NCBI RefSeq assembly: GCF_000621165.1
Contig: NZ_JHZA01000007.1
Location: 372,001 to 436,000, forward strand
Length of the DNA: 64,000 nucleotides
Direction of reading: 5' to 3'
Source: Enterovibrio calviensis DSM 14347
Lineage (GTDB): Bacteria > Pseudomonadota > Gammaproteobacteria > Enterobacterales > Vibrionaceae
Shown: piece by piece, positions 52,971-61,696 of the stretch
How the letters are laid out: each line of letters begins with the position of its first letter
Numbering within the stretch: the first letter of the stretch is position 1
Program-made: the position numbers and the translations under genes
Notes under the pieces: model-generated
What the model saw: only the letters and a program-made list of their open reading frames with translations
What the model was told of the DNA's origin: nothing
Database searches by the model: none

Positions 52971-54200
52971 CTATTGAATGGCAGCGCCAGCCTTCGCCCA
53001 TTGCCCTAACACATCACGTTCTTCTTGCGTCATTTGGGTTAAGTTCCCGAGCGGCATGATGTTTGTATCGACAGACTGAGCAACTATTCTCATCGCTTCA
53101 CGTTGTATCTGTTCTGGCGTATCGAGCATGACGCCAGATGGCGCAACAGCAAATGCAGGATGCGTGGGTGATTGAGAATGACATGTCGTGCAGCGAGCCT
53201 GAATGATGGTATTCACCTCAACAAAAACCTGCATAGAAGGCGACAACGCCGCTGTATTTTGAGACACACTCTCAGTGTGTGCGTGCAAATCCACCGCCGG
53301 CGATGAATTGGATGGCGCAGACACATAAGCCAAACAAATCATTCCTAGTGCGGCTGCCGGTAAGGTCCACGCATATTTTTGACTACCATGACGCGTGTTA
53401 AAATAATGCCTAACCAAAACGCTCAATAACGAAAGACCTGCTAGCACGGCCCAATTAAATTCATGGCCATAGGTGCTGGGGAAGTGATTGCTGATCATAA
53501 TGAACAGCACAGGGAGTGTCAGATAGTTGTTGTGTCGCGAGCGCAGCAGTGCTTTAGCAGGCAAGCTAGGATCAGGTTCCCGGCCTTCTTCGATAGCCTT
53601 CACTAAGGCTCGTTGCCCCGGCATGATCACGCGGAAGACATTACCCACCATGATGGTACCAATGATCGCGCCAACGTGAATGTATGCCCCGCGTCCACTG
53701 AACACCAAACTTAGCGCCCATGCCGCAAATACCAACCCAACGAACAGTGCCAGACCCAATAGCATTGGTTTCTTGCCTAGCGGCGAATCACATAACACAT
53801 CGTAAATGAACCAACCTGCCACCAGCGACGCAATACCTATCATGACAGTGGTACTCGCGCCAAACTCCGATCCGGGTTTCACCAAGTAAATATCAGCGTT
53901 CGCATAGAACACGATAAAGAGTAGTGTCATGCCTGTGATCCACGTGAAGTACGCTTCCCATTTAAACCAATGTAAGGTTTCAGGCATTTTTTCTGGCGCA
54001 AGTTTGTATTTTTCAAGGTGGTAAATGCCGCCACCATGAATCGCCCAAAGCTCTCCGGATAATCCGTCTCTGGGATTTTGTCTATTAAGGTTATTTTCTA
54101 GCCAAACGAAGTAAAACGACGCGCCAATCCATGCCACGCCAGTGATCATGTGCATCCAGCGCACCGCTAGATTGAGCCATTCCGTGATATAAGGATCCAT
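52971..54200 (-). CDS. puuD: membrane urate oxidase PuuD (urate hydroxylase, cytochrome c fusion)
   Basis: A 409-residue protein of the PuuD class: an N-terminal membrane region with about eight helices (WMHMITGVAWIGASFYFVWL near 15-34) and a C-terminal cytochrome c domain with haem-binding CTTCH (about 337-341) and a candidate axial Met near 382 (IMPLGN). PuuD oxidises urate to 5-hydroxyisourate, passing electrons to the c-type haem. AAGGAGG lies seven bases before ATG 54200. Last gene of the minus-strand purine operon; replaces a classical uricase. Confidence 0.9.
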   Translation of the reverse strand: MDPYITEWLNLAVRWMHMITGVAWIGASFYFVWLENNLNRQNPRDGLSGELWAIHGGGIYHLEKYKLAPEKMPETLHWFKWEAYFTWITGMTLLFIVFYANADIYLVKPGSEFGASTTVMIGIASLVAGWFIYDVLCDSPLGKKPMLLGLALFVGLVFAAWALSLVFSGRGAYIHVGAIIGTIMVGNVFRVIMPGQRALVKAIEEGREPDPSLPAKALLRSRHNNYLTLPVLFIMISNHFPSTYGHEFNWAVLAGLSLLSVLVRHYFNTRHGSQKYAWTLPAAALGMICLAYVSAPSNSSPAVDLHAHTESVSQNTAALSPSMQVFVEVNTIIQARCTTCHSQSPTHPAFAVAPSGVMLDTPEQIQREAMRIVAQSVDTNIMPLGNLTQMTQEERDVLGQWAKAGAAIQ

Positions 54201-54374
54201 AGTTCCCTCCTTCCTGAACAACGTCGCTGGTCAACCGAATCACCTCACATTTCATCACCGGTGATCGTGTCACCTAGAGAGCATGTATTCGCTGACGTTG
54301 TCCCTTTTGTCTTTTTCAGATATTGGTACTCACCTTAACCAAAGCAGTTTTTCTGTTACTTTGGCCAATTCACG

Positions 54375-54914
54375 TTACAAATCAGGTGCCAATATCACAC
54401 GTGTTTGTTCTGAAAAGAAAAACTCGTCACAGTTATTACCTTCACCCTCGCGGTCTACCACCAAGAACTGATCCTTGGCTGTCAACGCCAATACGGGGTG
54501 ATGCCATACGCCACAGTGATAATTCACGCCTTGCGTACCTTTGGCATAGAACGCCTTAATCTTATAAGGATCAGGTCTTTCCCCTATCGCGGCGACAACG
54601 ACAAGATAGTCGTTACCCAGAAGAGGCATAAAAGCTTGAGAGCCTTTTGGGTGACGTTCAAGCATCTGTATGGAAAGCGGAAAAGTGAGAGGCGTCGCTT
54701 CGAAAATATTGATGATCACACGACTGCCCTCGTCCACTTGCGTGGTGGCAAGTTTATGGAAACGGCGTGTTGAACCATTGTTAATCATGAAGAACTCTCG
54801 CTCCCCAGTTTCAATAACATCACCAAAAGGGGCAAACGCTTCTTTTGTTAACGGCTCAGGCGTTAATGTGATGGCAATTTCAGAAGCTGTCTCTTTTTCC
54901 ATTTCCGTATTCAT
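54375..54914 (-). CDS. allA: ureidoglycolate lyase AllA
   Basis: A 179-residue cupin-fold enzyme of the AllA family: ..LTKEAFAPFGDVIET.., ..INNGSTRRFHKLA.., ..NIFEATPLTFPLSIQMLERHPKGSQAF.. and the GVNYHCGVWHHPVLAL stretch (about 131-146), which carries the His residues of the active site. It splits ureidoglycolate to glyoxylate and urea. The start is uncertain: ATG 54914 is taken, a later ATG at 54902 or the upstream TTG at 54935 is also possible. It starts 30 bp after alc. Confidence 0.88.
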   Translation of the reverse strand: MNTEMEKETASEIAITLTPEPLTKEAFAPFGDVIETGEREFFMINNGSTRRFHKLATTQVDEGSRVIINIFEATPLTFPLSIQMLERHPKGSQAFMPLLGNDYLVVVAAIGERPDPYKIKAFYAKGTQGVNYHCGVWHHPVLALTAKDQFLVVDREGEGNNCDEFFFSEQTRVILAPDL

Positions 54915-54944
54915 CCCTATGACGGTCTGCAACAAGTATTCTTA

Positions 54945-55937
54945 TCAACCCGATTTTCGACCAATAAGTCGCACTCGACTGATGCCACCGTCAGGGAAAA
55001 TATTCACCCTGACGTGAGATACCGCACCCAGCGCATTAAGCTGATCGGTAAATTGGTGAATGTTGTCTGCCGATAACTTCTGGCTTGGCAGCAGTTCGCG
55101 CCAGAACAAACTTTGTGTAGCGACTTGTTCGTCTGTTCCACCGCTCACGGTCGCCGCTTGAAGAGAAACACTGTCCGGATAATTGCCCTTGAAGTGTGCA
55201 GTATCAATCTCGATGCGATCGATAGTACCCGCGTGACCCAATGACAAAATCACCCAGTCATTCCCGGGTACGCGCCGACGCGCCGTTTCCCAGCCATCAC
55301 CCATATTCACGCCGCGTCCTGGCATAATGAGGTTACTCATATGACCAAAGTGTTGATCATTACATGCCAGCGCTCTTCCGCCATTTTCAACAGCAACAAG
55401 ATCTAACTCAGTTTCAGGATGCACACGCTCCCAATCGATCTCCGGATAACCATGCACACGTAAACGCGCGACGCCGCCATCGGGATAAATGTGGAAACGA
55501 ACATGTGTAAAAACGTTTGGCGAGGAAATATCAGCAAAATGATGGCTATCGCCATCGAGGCTCAGTGACGGTAAAACTTCAGTCCACTGTTGATGAGAGT
55601 CAGGGTCACCCTCTGGGGAGTAGCATGCTTCTAAAGAGGCTGAAGGCGGGTAATTCCCAGTAAAGTGAGAAGTATCAATATCTACCCCTACAATCTTACC
55701 TGCGAGTCCAAGCCTAACAACACAGTAGTCATGGCCTTCTTCGCGCTTGCGACGCGACTCCCAGCCATCCATCCACTTCCCATTATCGTCATAGACATCT
55801 TCTTTCCATTGCGCGGGAGCATCATCCAGCAGGCGTTGCTTGTCGGCAAAAAAGTCATCGGTGGCAAAAATTGCCTTTGCCCCTAGCCGATGGCTAGCAA
55901 GATTGACGAGTTTGGTGAATTCAGGACGATTATCCAT
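54945..55937 (-). CDS. alc: allantoicase
   Basis: A 330-residue enzyme made of two related domains. The matching segments are DGWESRRKREEGHDYCVVRL with GLAGKIVGVDIDT (about 55-87), and DGWETARRRVPGNDWVILSL with GHAGTIDRIEIDT (about 218-250). Each is followed by H-F-T-G-N-Y-P or H-F-K-G-N-Y-P, and by a HVRFHIYPDGG / HVRVNIFPDGG motif. This duplication is typical of allantoicase, which hydrolyses allantoate to ureidoglycolate and urea. ATG 55937 is chosen (AGGA ten bases upstream); a longer frame would add 43 residues. 185 bp after uraD. Confidence 0.92.
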   Translation of the reverse strand: MDNRPEFTKLVNLASHRLGAKAIFATDDFFADKQRLLDDAPAQWKEDVYDDNGKWMDGWESRRKREEGHDYCVVRLGLAGKIVGVDIDTSHFTGNYPPSASLEACYSPEGDPDSHQQWTEVLPSLSLDGDSHHFADISSPNVFTHVRFHIYPDGGVARLRVHGYPEIDWERVHPETELDLVAVENGGRALACNDQHFGHMSNLIMPGRGVNMGDGWETARRRVPGNDWVILSLGHAGTIDRIEIDTAHFKGNYPDSVSLQAATVSGGTDEQVATQSLFWRELLPSQKLSADNIHQFTDQLNALGAVSHVRVNIFPDGGISRVRLIGRKSG

Positions 55938-56122
55938 TTCATTGCTTCCTTTATCGTATATATCCAAGACATTGCTTTGACACAAACGTCCATGAATACA
56001 AAAGGTCGCGTCTTTTTCCCTTTCACTGTGGCGAGAAACCAAGAATAGATTTCTGGCGAGCTTCAATTTGCGAGACGCTGTAAACGCCGCTATCTCATCA
56101 AAAGAAAACGGCGACCAGAGAG

Positions 56123-56638
56123 CTACAAATCACGTAGCCTGAACAGAGCGATTTTGTTGATTTCCGCAATCGCTGTGTTGAATTCGGTCGTGAGATCGTT
56201 GTTCAAACGACGATCAAATGCTTCCAAGATTGCGTGACGATTTGCCCCTTTTACCGCCATGATAAAAGGGAACGAAAACTTCTCTTTGTAGCGTTGGTTA
56301 AAATCCGTGAAACGCGTGAATTCTTCTGGTGTGCATTGGTCAATGCCCGCGCTCGCCTGCTCGCTGGTTGATTCTGTTGTTAATTCCCCAGCCTGAGCAG
56401 CGCGTCCCGCCAGATCGGGATGCGCCAATATCACCTGCATTTTTGAGTCGGTATCAGCATTGTTCAAAACGTTTGCCATTCGAGCGTGCAGCGTATCTTG
56501 ATCATCACATGAAGCATCAAGCCCTCCACCATAAGCCTGCGCAGCCACCCATGGGCTATGTTCGAAAATGCCACCGAACGTCTCAATAAATTGTTCTTGG
56601 GTTTGCTCACTCGGGCGGCATGTTGAAAATATGGCCAT
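56123..56638 (-). CDS. uraD: OHCU decarboxylase UraD
   Basis: A 171-residue enzyme. The HPDLAGRAAQAGELTTESTSEQ stretch holds catalytic H73 and the family signature. ..FTRFTDFNQRYKEKFSFPFIMAVKG.. (about 107-131) is the second conserved block. It turns 2-oxo-4-hydroxy-4-carboxy-5-ureidoimidazoline, formed by UraH, into S-allantoin. It starts nine bp after puuE in the same operon. Confidence 0.94.
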   Translation of the reverse strand: MAIFSTCRPSEQTQEQFIETFGGIFEHSPWVAAQAYGGGLDASCDDQDTLHARMANVLNNADTDSKMQVILAHPDLAGRAAQAGELTTESTSEQASAGIDQCTPEEFTRFTDFNQRYKEKFSFPFIMAVKGANRHAILEAFDRRLNNDLTTEFNTAIAEINKIALFRLRDL

Positions 56639-56646
56639 TACGCTAC

Positions 56647-57579
56647 CTACTCCTTGGTCATCGATGGGTGCGGATGATGTTTGTGCCAGTGCTCGGCAAT
56701 ATCAACACGACGCGTTATCCATACATTGTCATGTTGTTTCACGTATTCTATAAAGCGCTTTAACGCTGCCAATCTTCCCGGCCGTCCAATTAGCCGGCAA
56801 TGTAAACCAATCGACATCATCTTTGGTGCGTCCTGCCCCTCTTCATACAAGACATCAAAACTGTCTTTAAGGTATTGGAAGAACTGCTCGCCGGAATTAA
56901 AGCCTTGAACCGTTGAAAAACGCATGTCATTGGCGTCTAGCGAATAAGGGATCACAAGCTGAGGCTTGCCTGGTGGTGTGCCATCTTCATGCCAATAAGG
57001 AAGATCATCGTCATAGGCATCGGAGTCATACAGAAAACCGCCTTCTTCAGCCACCAGTCTACGTGTGTTCGGACTGGTTCTTCCTGTGTACCAGCCCACA
57101 GGGCGCTCGCCCACCACGTCCTTGATGGCCTTAATGGCTTTCTTCATGTCAGCGCGCTCGTCGTCTTCACGTACATATTGGTAATCAATCCAACGATAAC
57201 CGTGGCTGCAAATTTCATGTCCTTCATCAGCCATGGCCTTTACCACCTCGGGATTTCGTTCTGCAGCCATACCCACAGCAAAAATGGTCAGTGGTATTTC
57301 GTGTTGTCTAAACAAACGCAGTACGCGCCACACACCCGCTCGAGATCCATACTCATACATCGATTCCATGCTGATGTGTCGAACACCTGCCAAAGGCTGG
57401 GCTGACGGAATTTCAGAGAGAAACGCTTCTGACTCTCTGTCACCATGCAGAACGCATCGCTCACCACCTTCTTCAAAATTGAGTACGAATGAAACCGCAA
57501 TTCTCGCCTCTTCAGGCCATCGCGGGTGAGGTGGATGGGCGCCATAGCCTTTTAAATCTCGAGGGTAGTCACTACTCAT
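56647..57579 (-). CDS. puuE: allantoinase PuuE (polysaccharide-deacetylase fold)
   Basis: A 310-residue metal-independent-type allantoinase of the carbohydrate-esterase 4 fold. Typical are YGAHPPHPRWPEEARIAVSF (about 12-31), NFEEGGE (about 34-40) and EICSHGYRWIDYQY (about 122-135). It opens allantoin to allantoate. ATG 57579 is chosen because AGGA precedes it by six bases; 57585 and 57597 are also in frame. First gene of the minus-strand operon puuE-uraD-alc-allA-puuD. A hexanucleotide repeat (CAAAAT)3 lies about 33 bp before the start. Confidence 0.92.
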   Translation of the reverse strand: MSSDYPRDLKGYGAHPPHPRWPEEARIAVSFVLNFEEGGERCVLHGDRESEAFLSEIPSAQPLAGVRHISMESMYEYGSRAGVWRVLRLFRQHEIPLTIFAVGMAAERNPEVVKAMADEGHEICSHGYRWIDYQYVREDDERADMKKAIKAIKDVVGERPVGWYTGRTSPNTRRLVAEEGGFLYDSDAYDDDLPYWHEDGTPPGKPQLVIPYSLDANDMRFSTVQGFNSGEQFFQYLKDSFDVLYEEGQDAPKMMSIGLHCRLIGRPGRLAALKRFIEYVKQHDNVWITRRVDIAEHWHKHHPHPSMTKE

Positions 57580-57610
57580 CGCCATTCCTATCAACATATC
57601 AACGCAAAAC

Positions 57611-57629
57611 CAAAATCAAAATCAAAATC
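57611..57629. repeat. hexanucleotide repeat (CAAAAT)3 near the puuE start
   Basis: Three CAAAAT units, about 33 bp before the puuE start codon, in its probable 5' untranslated or promoter region. Short tracts of this type can change length by slippage. Confidence 0.6.
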
Positions 57630-57817
57630 AATGACAAACCGACCGCCGACTTCCCCATCAATTATTACGACATATGCATAGAGAGTAGATAGTCGAGAAC
57701 TCGATGTTTATCGTTCGTCACCGAGAAGTTCGAGAACAAATGGAACAGTGTTCCGTCCATATCAGCAAAACAAAGGTTACGCCTTTCTCGGCATAAGCAC
57801 ATTTTTAGTATTGCATT

Positions 57818-57827
57818 TTGTATACAA
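57818..57827. promoter_or_regulatory. TTGTATACAA palindrome, possible GntR-type operator
   Basis: A perfect 10-bp palindrome in the puuE/uraH divergent region. TTGTATACAA resembles half-site pairs of GntR-family (FCD-type) regulators, and GntR proteins control purine catabolism in some bacteria. A short palindrome can arise by chance. Confidence 0.3.
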
Positions 57828-58162
57828 TTTACAAGAACAAGTTAACAAAATGTTGCCGCCATCATGTTTGTGACAATTTAATTCTTTCCCGCTTACTGCT
57901 CATTTTATCGCCTAACTCTATGCTCCAAGCGCTTTCTTCTGTATTTCTCACAATTAACACTGCGTAATTTTTGACCTTTACAAGACTTAACTATTGTGTA
58001 CATTTTGATTTATAGATGTGCACACATCATTAAGTGAGTTGGTCACTAGCTCAGTTAGTATTCATCGCTGATTGCCTAAAATCGGCAATCAAATTGAATA
58101 CATCGCACGGGTGACAAAGCAATGCATTAAGAAAAAACGGTTCATAGAGGGACACGACCAAT

Positions 58163-58516
58163 ATGGGAAAGTTGACAACACACGTACTCGATACAAGCCA
58201 CGGAAAGCCAGGCTCTGAGATAGAAATCGCGCTGTTTAGGGTGTCTAGTCATGGATTGGAACATGTCATCACGACCACAACCAACCAAGATGGAAGAACC
58301 AATGAACCCTTGCTTGAAGGTGATGCCTTTCTGAAAGGTAAATATCAACTTCAATTCAATACCGCAAACTACTTTCACCGCACGGGCGTCGCCTTAAGTG
58401 ATATCCCTTTTCTTGATGACGTGGTGATCAGATTTGGGATCGACGACCCAAGCGCTCACTTTCATGTTCCTTTGTTGGTTTCGCCCTACAGTTTCTCGAC
58501 TTACCGCGGAAGCTGA
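58163..58516 (+). CDS. uraH: 5-hydroxyisourate hydrolase UraH
   Basis: A 117-residue transthyretin-like protein: N-terminal LTTHVLDTSHGKPG (about 4-17, with active-site H7), GRTNEPL (about 44-50), and C-terminal SPYSFSTYRGS, the YRGS end that marks HIU hydrolases against transthyretin. It converts 5-hydroxyisourate to OHCU. AGGG lies about ten bases upstream of the ATG. First gene of the plus-strand arm, divergent from the puuE operon. Confidence 0.95.
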   Translation: MGKLTTHVLDTSHGKPGSEIEIALFRVSSHGLEHVITTTTNQDGRTNEPLLEGDAFLKGKYQLQFNTANYFHRTGVALSDIPFLDDVVIRFGIDDPSAHFHVPLLVSPYSFSTYRGS

Positions 58517-58658
58517 TCACAGCAACAAAGGAAACAGCACAGTGACAAGCGACAGTTTCGCCTGTCGCCAACACCGTAAACTCGAATAGGACTTCAGCGA
58601 CATAGAAACCTCGCCGTAACGCCTAGTGCAATTGGATGGAAACAACAGGAAGGAAATC

Positions 58659-59999
58659 ATGGATAAGAAAAGCACTGTTGAACAAACATTAGGAAAGAGT
58701 GGCTTTCTCGAGCGCTTCTTTAAGCTCAGTGAGCATGGGACATCGATCAAAAACGAACTGATTGGCGGGATCACCACCTTTGCCACCATGGCATACATCA
58801 TTTTTGTGAACCCCAATATTATGTCGGCTTCAGGGATGGATCCCGGCGCTCTGTTCGTCGCGACCTGTATCGGTGCAGCCATTGGTACGATGATGATGGG
58901 CTTATTCGCCAACTGGCCTGTAGGTCTCGCCCCGGGTATGGGTTTGAATGCGTTTTTCGCCTTCACTGTGGTCGGTGAAATGGGCTATAGCTGGCAGGTG
59001 GCACTTGGCGCGGTATTCATTTCCGGCGTGATCTTTGTGGGCTTGAGCGTATCGCGTGTTAGGGAGTGGATCATAGAAAGCATCCCCTCAAGCTTGCGTT
59101 ACGCCATGACCGCAGGTGTTGGTCTGTTTCTTGGCATTATCGGTCTAAAAAGCGCAGGCATTGTTGTTGGCAGCAACGCCACGCTGGTCACTTTGGGGGA
59201 TTTCACTCAACCAGAAGCCATACTCGCCGCCGCCTGTTTCTTTATCATTTCAGTGCTGGCGGTCAAACAAGTTTTTGGCGCTGTGCTTATTGGTATTTTC
59301 AGTGTCACCTTGATTGGCCTTGGCCTCGACCTGTTTGAATACAATGGCATTTTCTCCGCCCCACCGAGTATCGCCCCAACCTTTATGGCGATGGACATTG
59401 CAGGCGCACTGAACGTGGGCATGATCAGCATCATCCTCGCCTTTCTCTTTGTAAACATGTTTGATACCGCCGGCACACTGATGGGTGTCGCCGAACGCGC
59501 AAACCTTGTAAACAAGAAAACTGGCAAAATCGATGGCCTGCCAAAAGCATTAAAAGCCGATAGCCTGTCCAGTGTTATTGGTGCCTGCTTTGGTTGTCCG
59601 CCAGTGACCAGTTATGTAGAAAGTGCGGCGGGTGTGTCTGCGGGTGCGCGTACAGGCTTATCTGCCATTGTGGTGAGTTTATTGTTCCTCGCCGCGATTT
59701 TCCTCGCGCCCTTAGCTGGCATGATCCCCGCTTACGCAACGGCTGGTGCTCTAATTTATGTCGCTTTTCTTATGATGAGCAGCATCAAAAATGTCAACTG
59801 GGATGATTTTACTGACTCTGTTCCCGCGGCCGTCACCGCACTCATGATGCCATTGACATTTTCTATCTCCAACGGCATCGCACTCGGCTTTATCACTTAC
59901 ACCGTGCTCAAAGCGGGAACCGGAAAATTCTCAGATATATCCATCGCGATGTACGCATTAAGCATTCTTTTTGTGTTCAAGCTCGTTCTTCTGGGATAA
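58659..59999 (+). CDS. NCS2-family purine permease (AzgA/GhxP/AdeP-type)
   Basis: A 446-residue membrane protein with about twelve to fourteen helices. GGITTFATMAYIIFVNP (about 33-49), APGMGLNAFFAF (about 90-101) and GCPPVTSYVESAAGVSAGARTGL (about 310-332) are signatures of the AzgA-like purine transporters (adenine, guanine, hypoxanthine). ATG 58659 is chosen because AAGGA precedes it by six bases. It probably imports a free purine base to feed the pathway. Followed by a strong terminator. Confidence 0.88.
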   Translation: MDKKSTVEQTLGKSGFLERFFKLSEHGTSIKNELIGGITTFATMAYIIFVNPNIMSASGMDPGALFVATCIGAAIGTMMMGLFANWPVGLAPGMGLNAFFAFTVVGEMGYSWQVALGAVFISGVIFVGLSVSRVREWIIESIPSSLRYAMTAGVGLFLGIIGLKSAGIVVGSNATLVTLGDFTQPEAILAAACFFIISVLAVKQVFGAVLIGIFSVTLIGLGLDLFEYNGIFSAPPSIAPTFMAMDIAGALNVGMISIILAFLFVNMFDTAGTLMGVAERANLVNKKTGKIDGLPKALKADSLSSVIGACFGCPPVTSYVESAAGVSAGARTGLSAIVVSLLFLAAIFLAPLAGMIPAYATAGALIYVAFLMMSSIKNVNWDDFTDSVPAAVTALMMPLTFSISNGIALGFITYTVLKAGTGKFSDISIAMYALSILFVFKLVLLG

Positions 60000-60005
60000 C
60001 AAAAC

Positions 60006-60034
60006 AAAGGGGGCTATTTAAGCCCCCTTTTCAG
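60006..60034 (+). terminator. rho-independent terminator after the first NCS2 permease
   Basis: Perfect arms AAAGGGGGCT (60006-60015) and AGCCCCCTTT (60021-60030), loop ATTTA, then TTCAGTTTT. Confidence 0.9.
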
Positions 60035-60146
60035 TTTTAGATATTTGATTTGGTTCAAATTGACATCAGCCCCCTATCATCAGGGATAACGGAAATTTCA
60101 CCATCATCGCTGCTAGCATCAACACAAGCAGCAAGAGGAATACGTT

Positions 60147-61583
60147 ATGAAACTGCTCTACGAGTTAAACGACAGGCCAGCAGCAGGCTCAACATTTCTG
60201 CTCGCGCTACAACATATGCTTGCTTCCATTGGCGGCATCATTGCGGTTCCTCTCATCGTCGGTGGTGCCATTGGATTGCCCGCGGGTGATATCGTTACGC
60301 TGATCAACGCTGCACTATTCGTGTCTGGCGCGTTTACCATCGTGCAATGCATTGGCATCGGCCCTGTGGGTATTCGATTGCCCGTGGTCATGGGATCAAG
60401 CTTCGCTTTTTTAGGGATAGCCATCGGGATAGGTAAAGCTGACGGAGTCTCAGGCATCATGGGGGCTGCCCTTGTCGGCGCCTGTATGGTAATCGTTTCG
60501 GCTTTCTTCATGGAGCAGATTAGAAAACTATTTCCTCCCGTTGTCAGCGGTGTCGTCGTTACCCTCATTGGTTTAACGATCTTACCTGTTGCCATGAACT
60601 GGATTGGCGATGCGCCAGCCGGTAGTGATCAATTCGCCACGCTGCCCAAACTGTTTCTTGCTGCTATTTCGTTACTGGTTGTCCTTTTAGTGTCCACCTA
60701 TGCCAAAGGCGGCGTCGCAGCATCCGCCATCGTGATTGGCCTTGCAGGTGGTTACCTTGTCGCACTAAGTATGGGCATGGTCAACTTGGATCAACTCCAT
60801 AAGTCCAGTTGGTTTGCCACACCAGAGCCGCTCAAATTCGGACTGACTTTCTCTTGGCCTGCCATCGTCGGAATGTGCCTTGCTTACATCGTCGTTATTG
60901 CCGAGGCGACAGGAGATTTCCTTGCACTCGCCAGTAACTGTCATCGCACCATTTCTGGTAAAGATCTAAAACGCGGCCTGTTAGGTGATGGTATCGGGAG
61001 TGCCGTAGGTTCATTATTTGGTGCTATGCCACTGGCGTCATTCAGCCAAAACGTTGGCATTGTCGGCATTACGGGTGTTGCAAGCCGGTTTGTTGTGGGC
61101 ACAACAGGTGCGCTGCTGATCCTTGCGGGTTTATTCCCTAAATTTGGTGCATTAGCCGTATCAGTGCCGAAGCCAGTACTGGGTGGTGTCGGCTTTATCA
61201 TGTTCGGCATGATTGCGTACGCAGGTATCCGCATGCTGGTTAAAGCGGCCGATACACGCCGTAACGCATTGGTTATATGTGTATCGCTCGCGGCAGGTTT
61301 AGCCGTCACCATCAAACCTTCGTTGCTTCAACATTTACACCACGATGTCGCACAGCTTCTCCACTCGGGGATTACTACAGGTACGATTGTCGCCGTGATG
61401 CTGAACCTTGTTCTGCCTAAGTCGAGAGAAGATGTCACTGCCGAAAAAGAAGCGGAAGAGGAAGAGATGAACAGTGAATACACTCAGCCATTGAGCGAAG
61501 ACACCGCAGAGCCGGCGATGGCTAGCGCGTCTGCTGAACACAATGATCTTCCAAATGATGACAGCTCGAAACCGTCAAATTAA
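60147..61583 (+). CDS. nucleobase:cation symporter-2 (urate/xanthine permease, UacT/XanQ-like)
   Basis: A 478-residue NAT/NCS2 transporter. It carries the QH pair in LLALQHMLASIGG (near 20), a conserved ..AEATGDFLAL.. (near 253) and the NAT signature SFSQNVGIVGITGVASR (near 300), typical of xanthine/urate transporters. The C-terminal tail is an acidic 60-residue stretch (about 425-478) with no membrane segment. It imports urate or xanthine with a cation. GAGG lies about eight bases before the ATG at 60147. Own promoter likely, since a terminator lies upstream. Confidence 0.9.
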   Translation: MKLLYELNDRPAAGSTFLLALQHMLASIGGIIAVPLIVGGAIGLPAGDIVTLINAALFVSGAFTIVQCIGIGPVGIRLPVVMGSSFAFLGIAIGIGKADGVSGIMGAALVGACMVIVSAFFMEQIRKLFPPVVSGVVVTLIGLTILPVAMNWIGDAPAGSDQFATLPKLFLAAISLLVVLLVSTYAKGGVAASAIVIGLAGGYLVALSMGMVNLDQLHKSSWFATPEPLKFGLTFSWPAIVGMCLAYIVVIAEATGDFLALASNCHRTISGKDLKRGLLGDGIGSAVGSLFGAMPLASFSQNVGIVGITGVASRFVVGTTGALLILAGLFPKFGALAVSVPKPVLGGVGFIMFGMIAYAGIRMLVKAADTRRNALVICVSLAAGLAVTIKPSLLQHLHHDVAQLLHSGITTGTIVAVMLNLVLPKSREDVTAEKEAEEEEMNSEYTQPLSEDTAEPAMASASAEHNDLPNDDSSKPSN

Positions 61584-61602
61584 TACGTGATGCAAAACCT
61601 AT

Positions 61603-61626
61603 CGCCCCGTTTGCTCGGGGCGTTTC
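61603..61626 (+). terminator. rho-independent terminator after the second NCS2 permease
   Basis: Arms CGCCCCG (61603-61609) and CGGGGCG (61616-61622), loop TTTGCT, then TTTCC. Confidence 0.75.
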
Positions 61627-61696
61627 CGTCTTTAAACCGTCACCTACCATCGGCTTCAAGATGAACGTCAATTTTCACATCAAAGGATCAACAGAC

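Larger units (their letters stand above)
57580..58162. promoter_or_regulatory. divergent promoter region of the purine cluster
   Basis: 583 bp without a gene, between puuE (minus) and uraH (plus). It holds the (CAAAAT)3 tract, a TTGTATACAA palindrome at 57818-57827, and AT-rich stretches expected of two promoters. No regulator gene is in the cluster. Confidence 0.6.
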
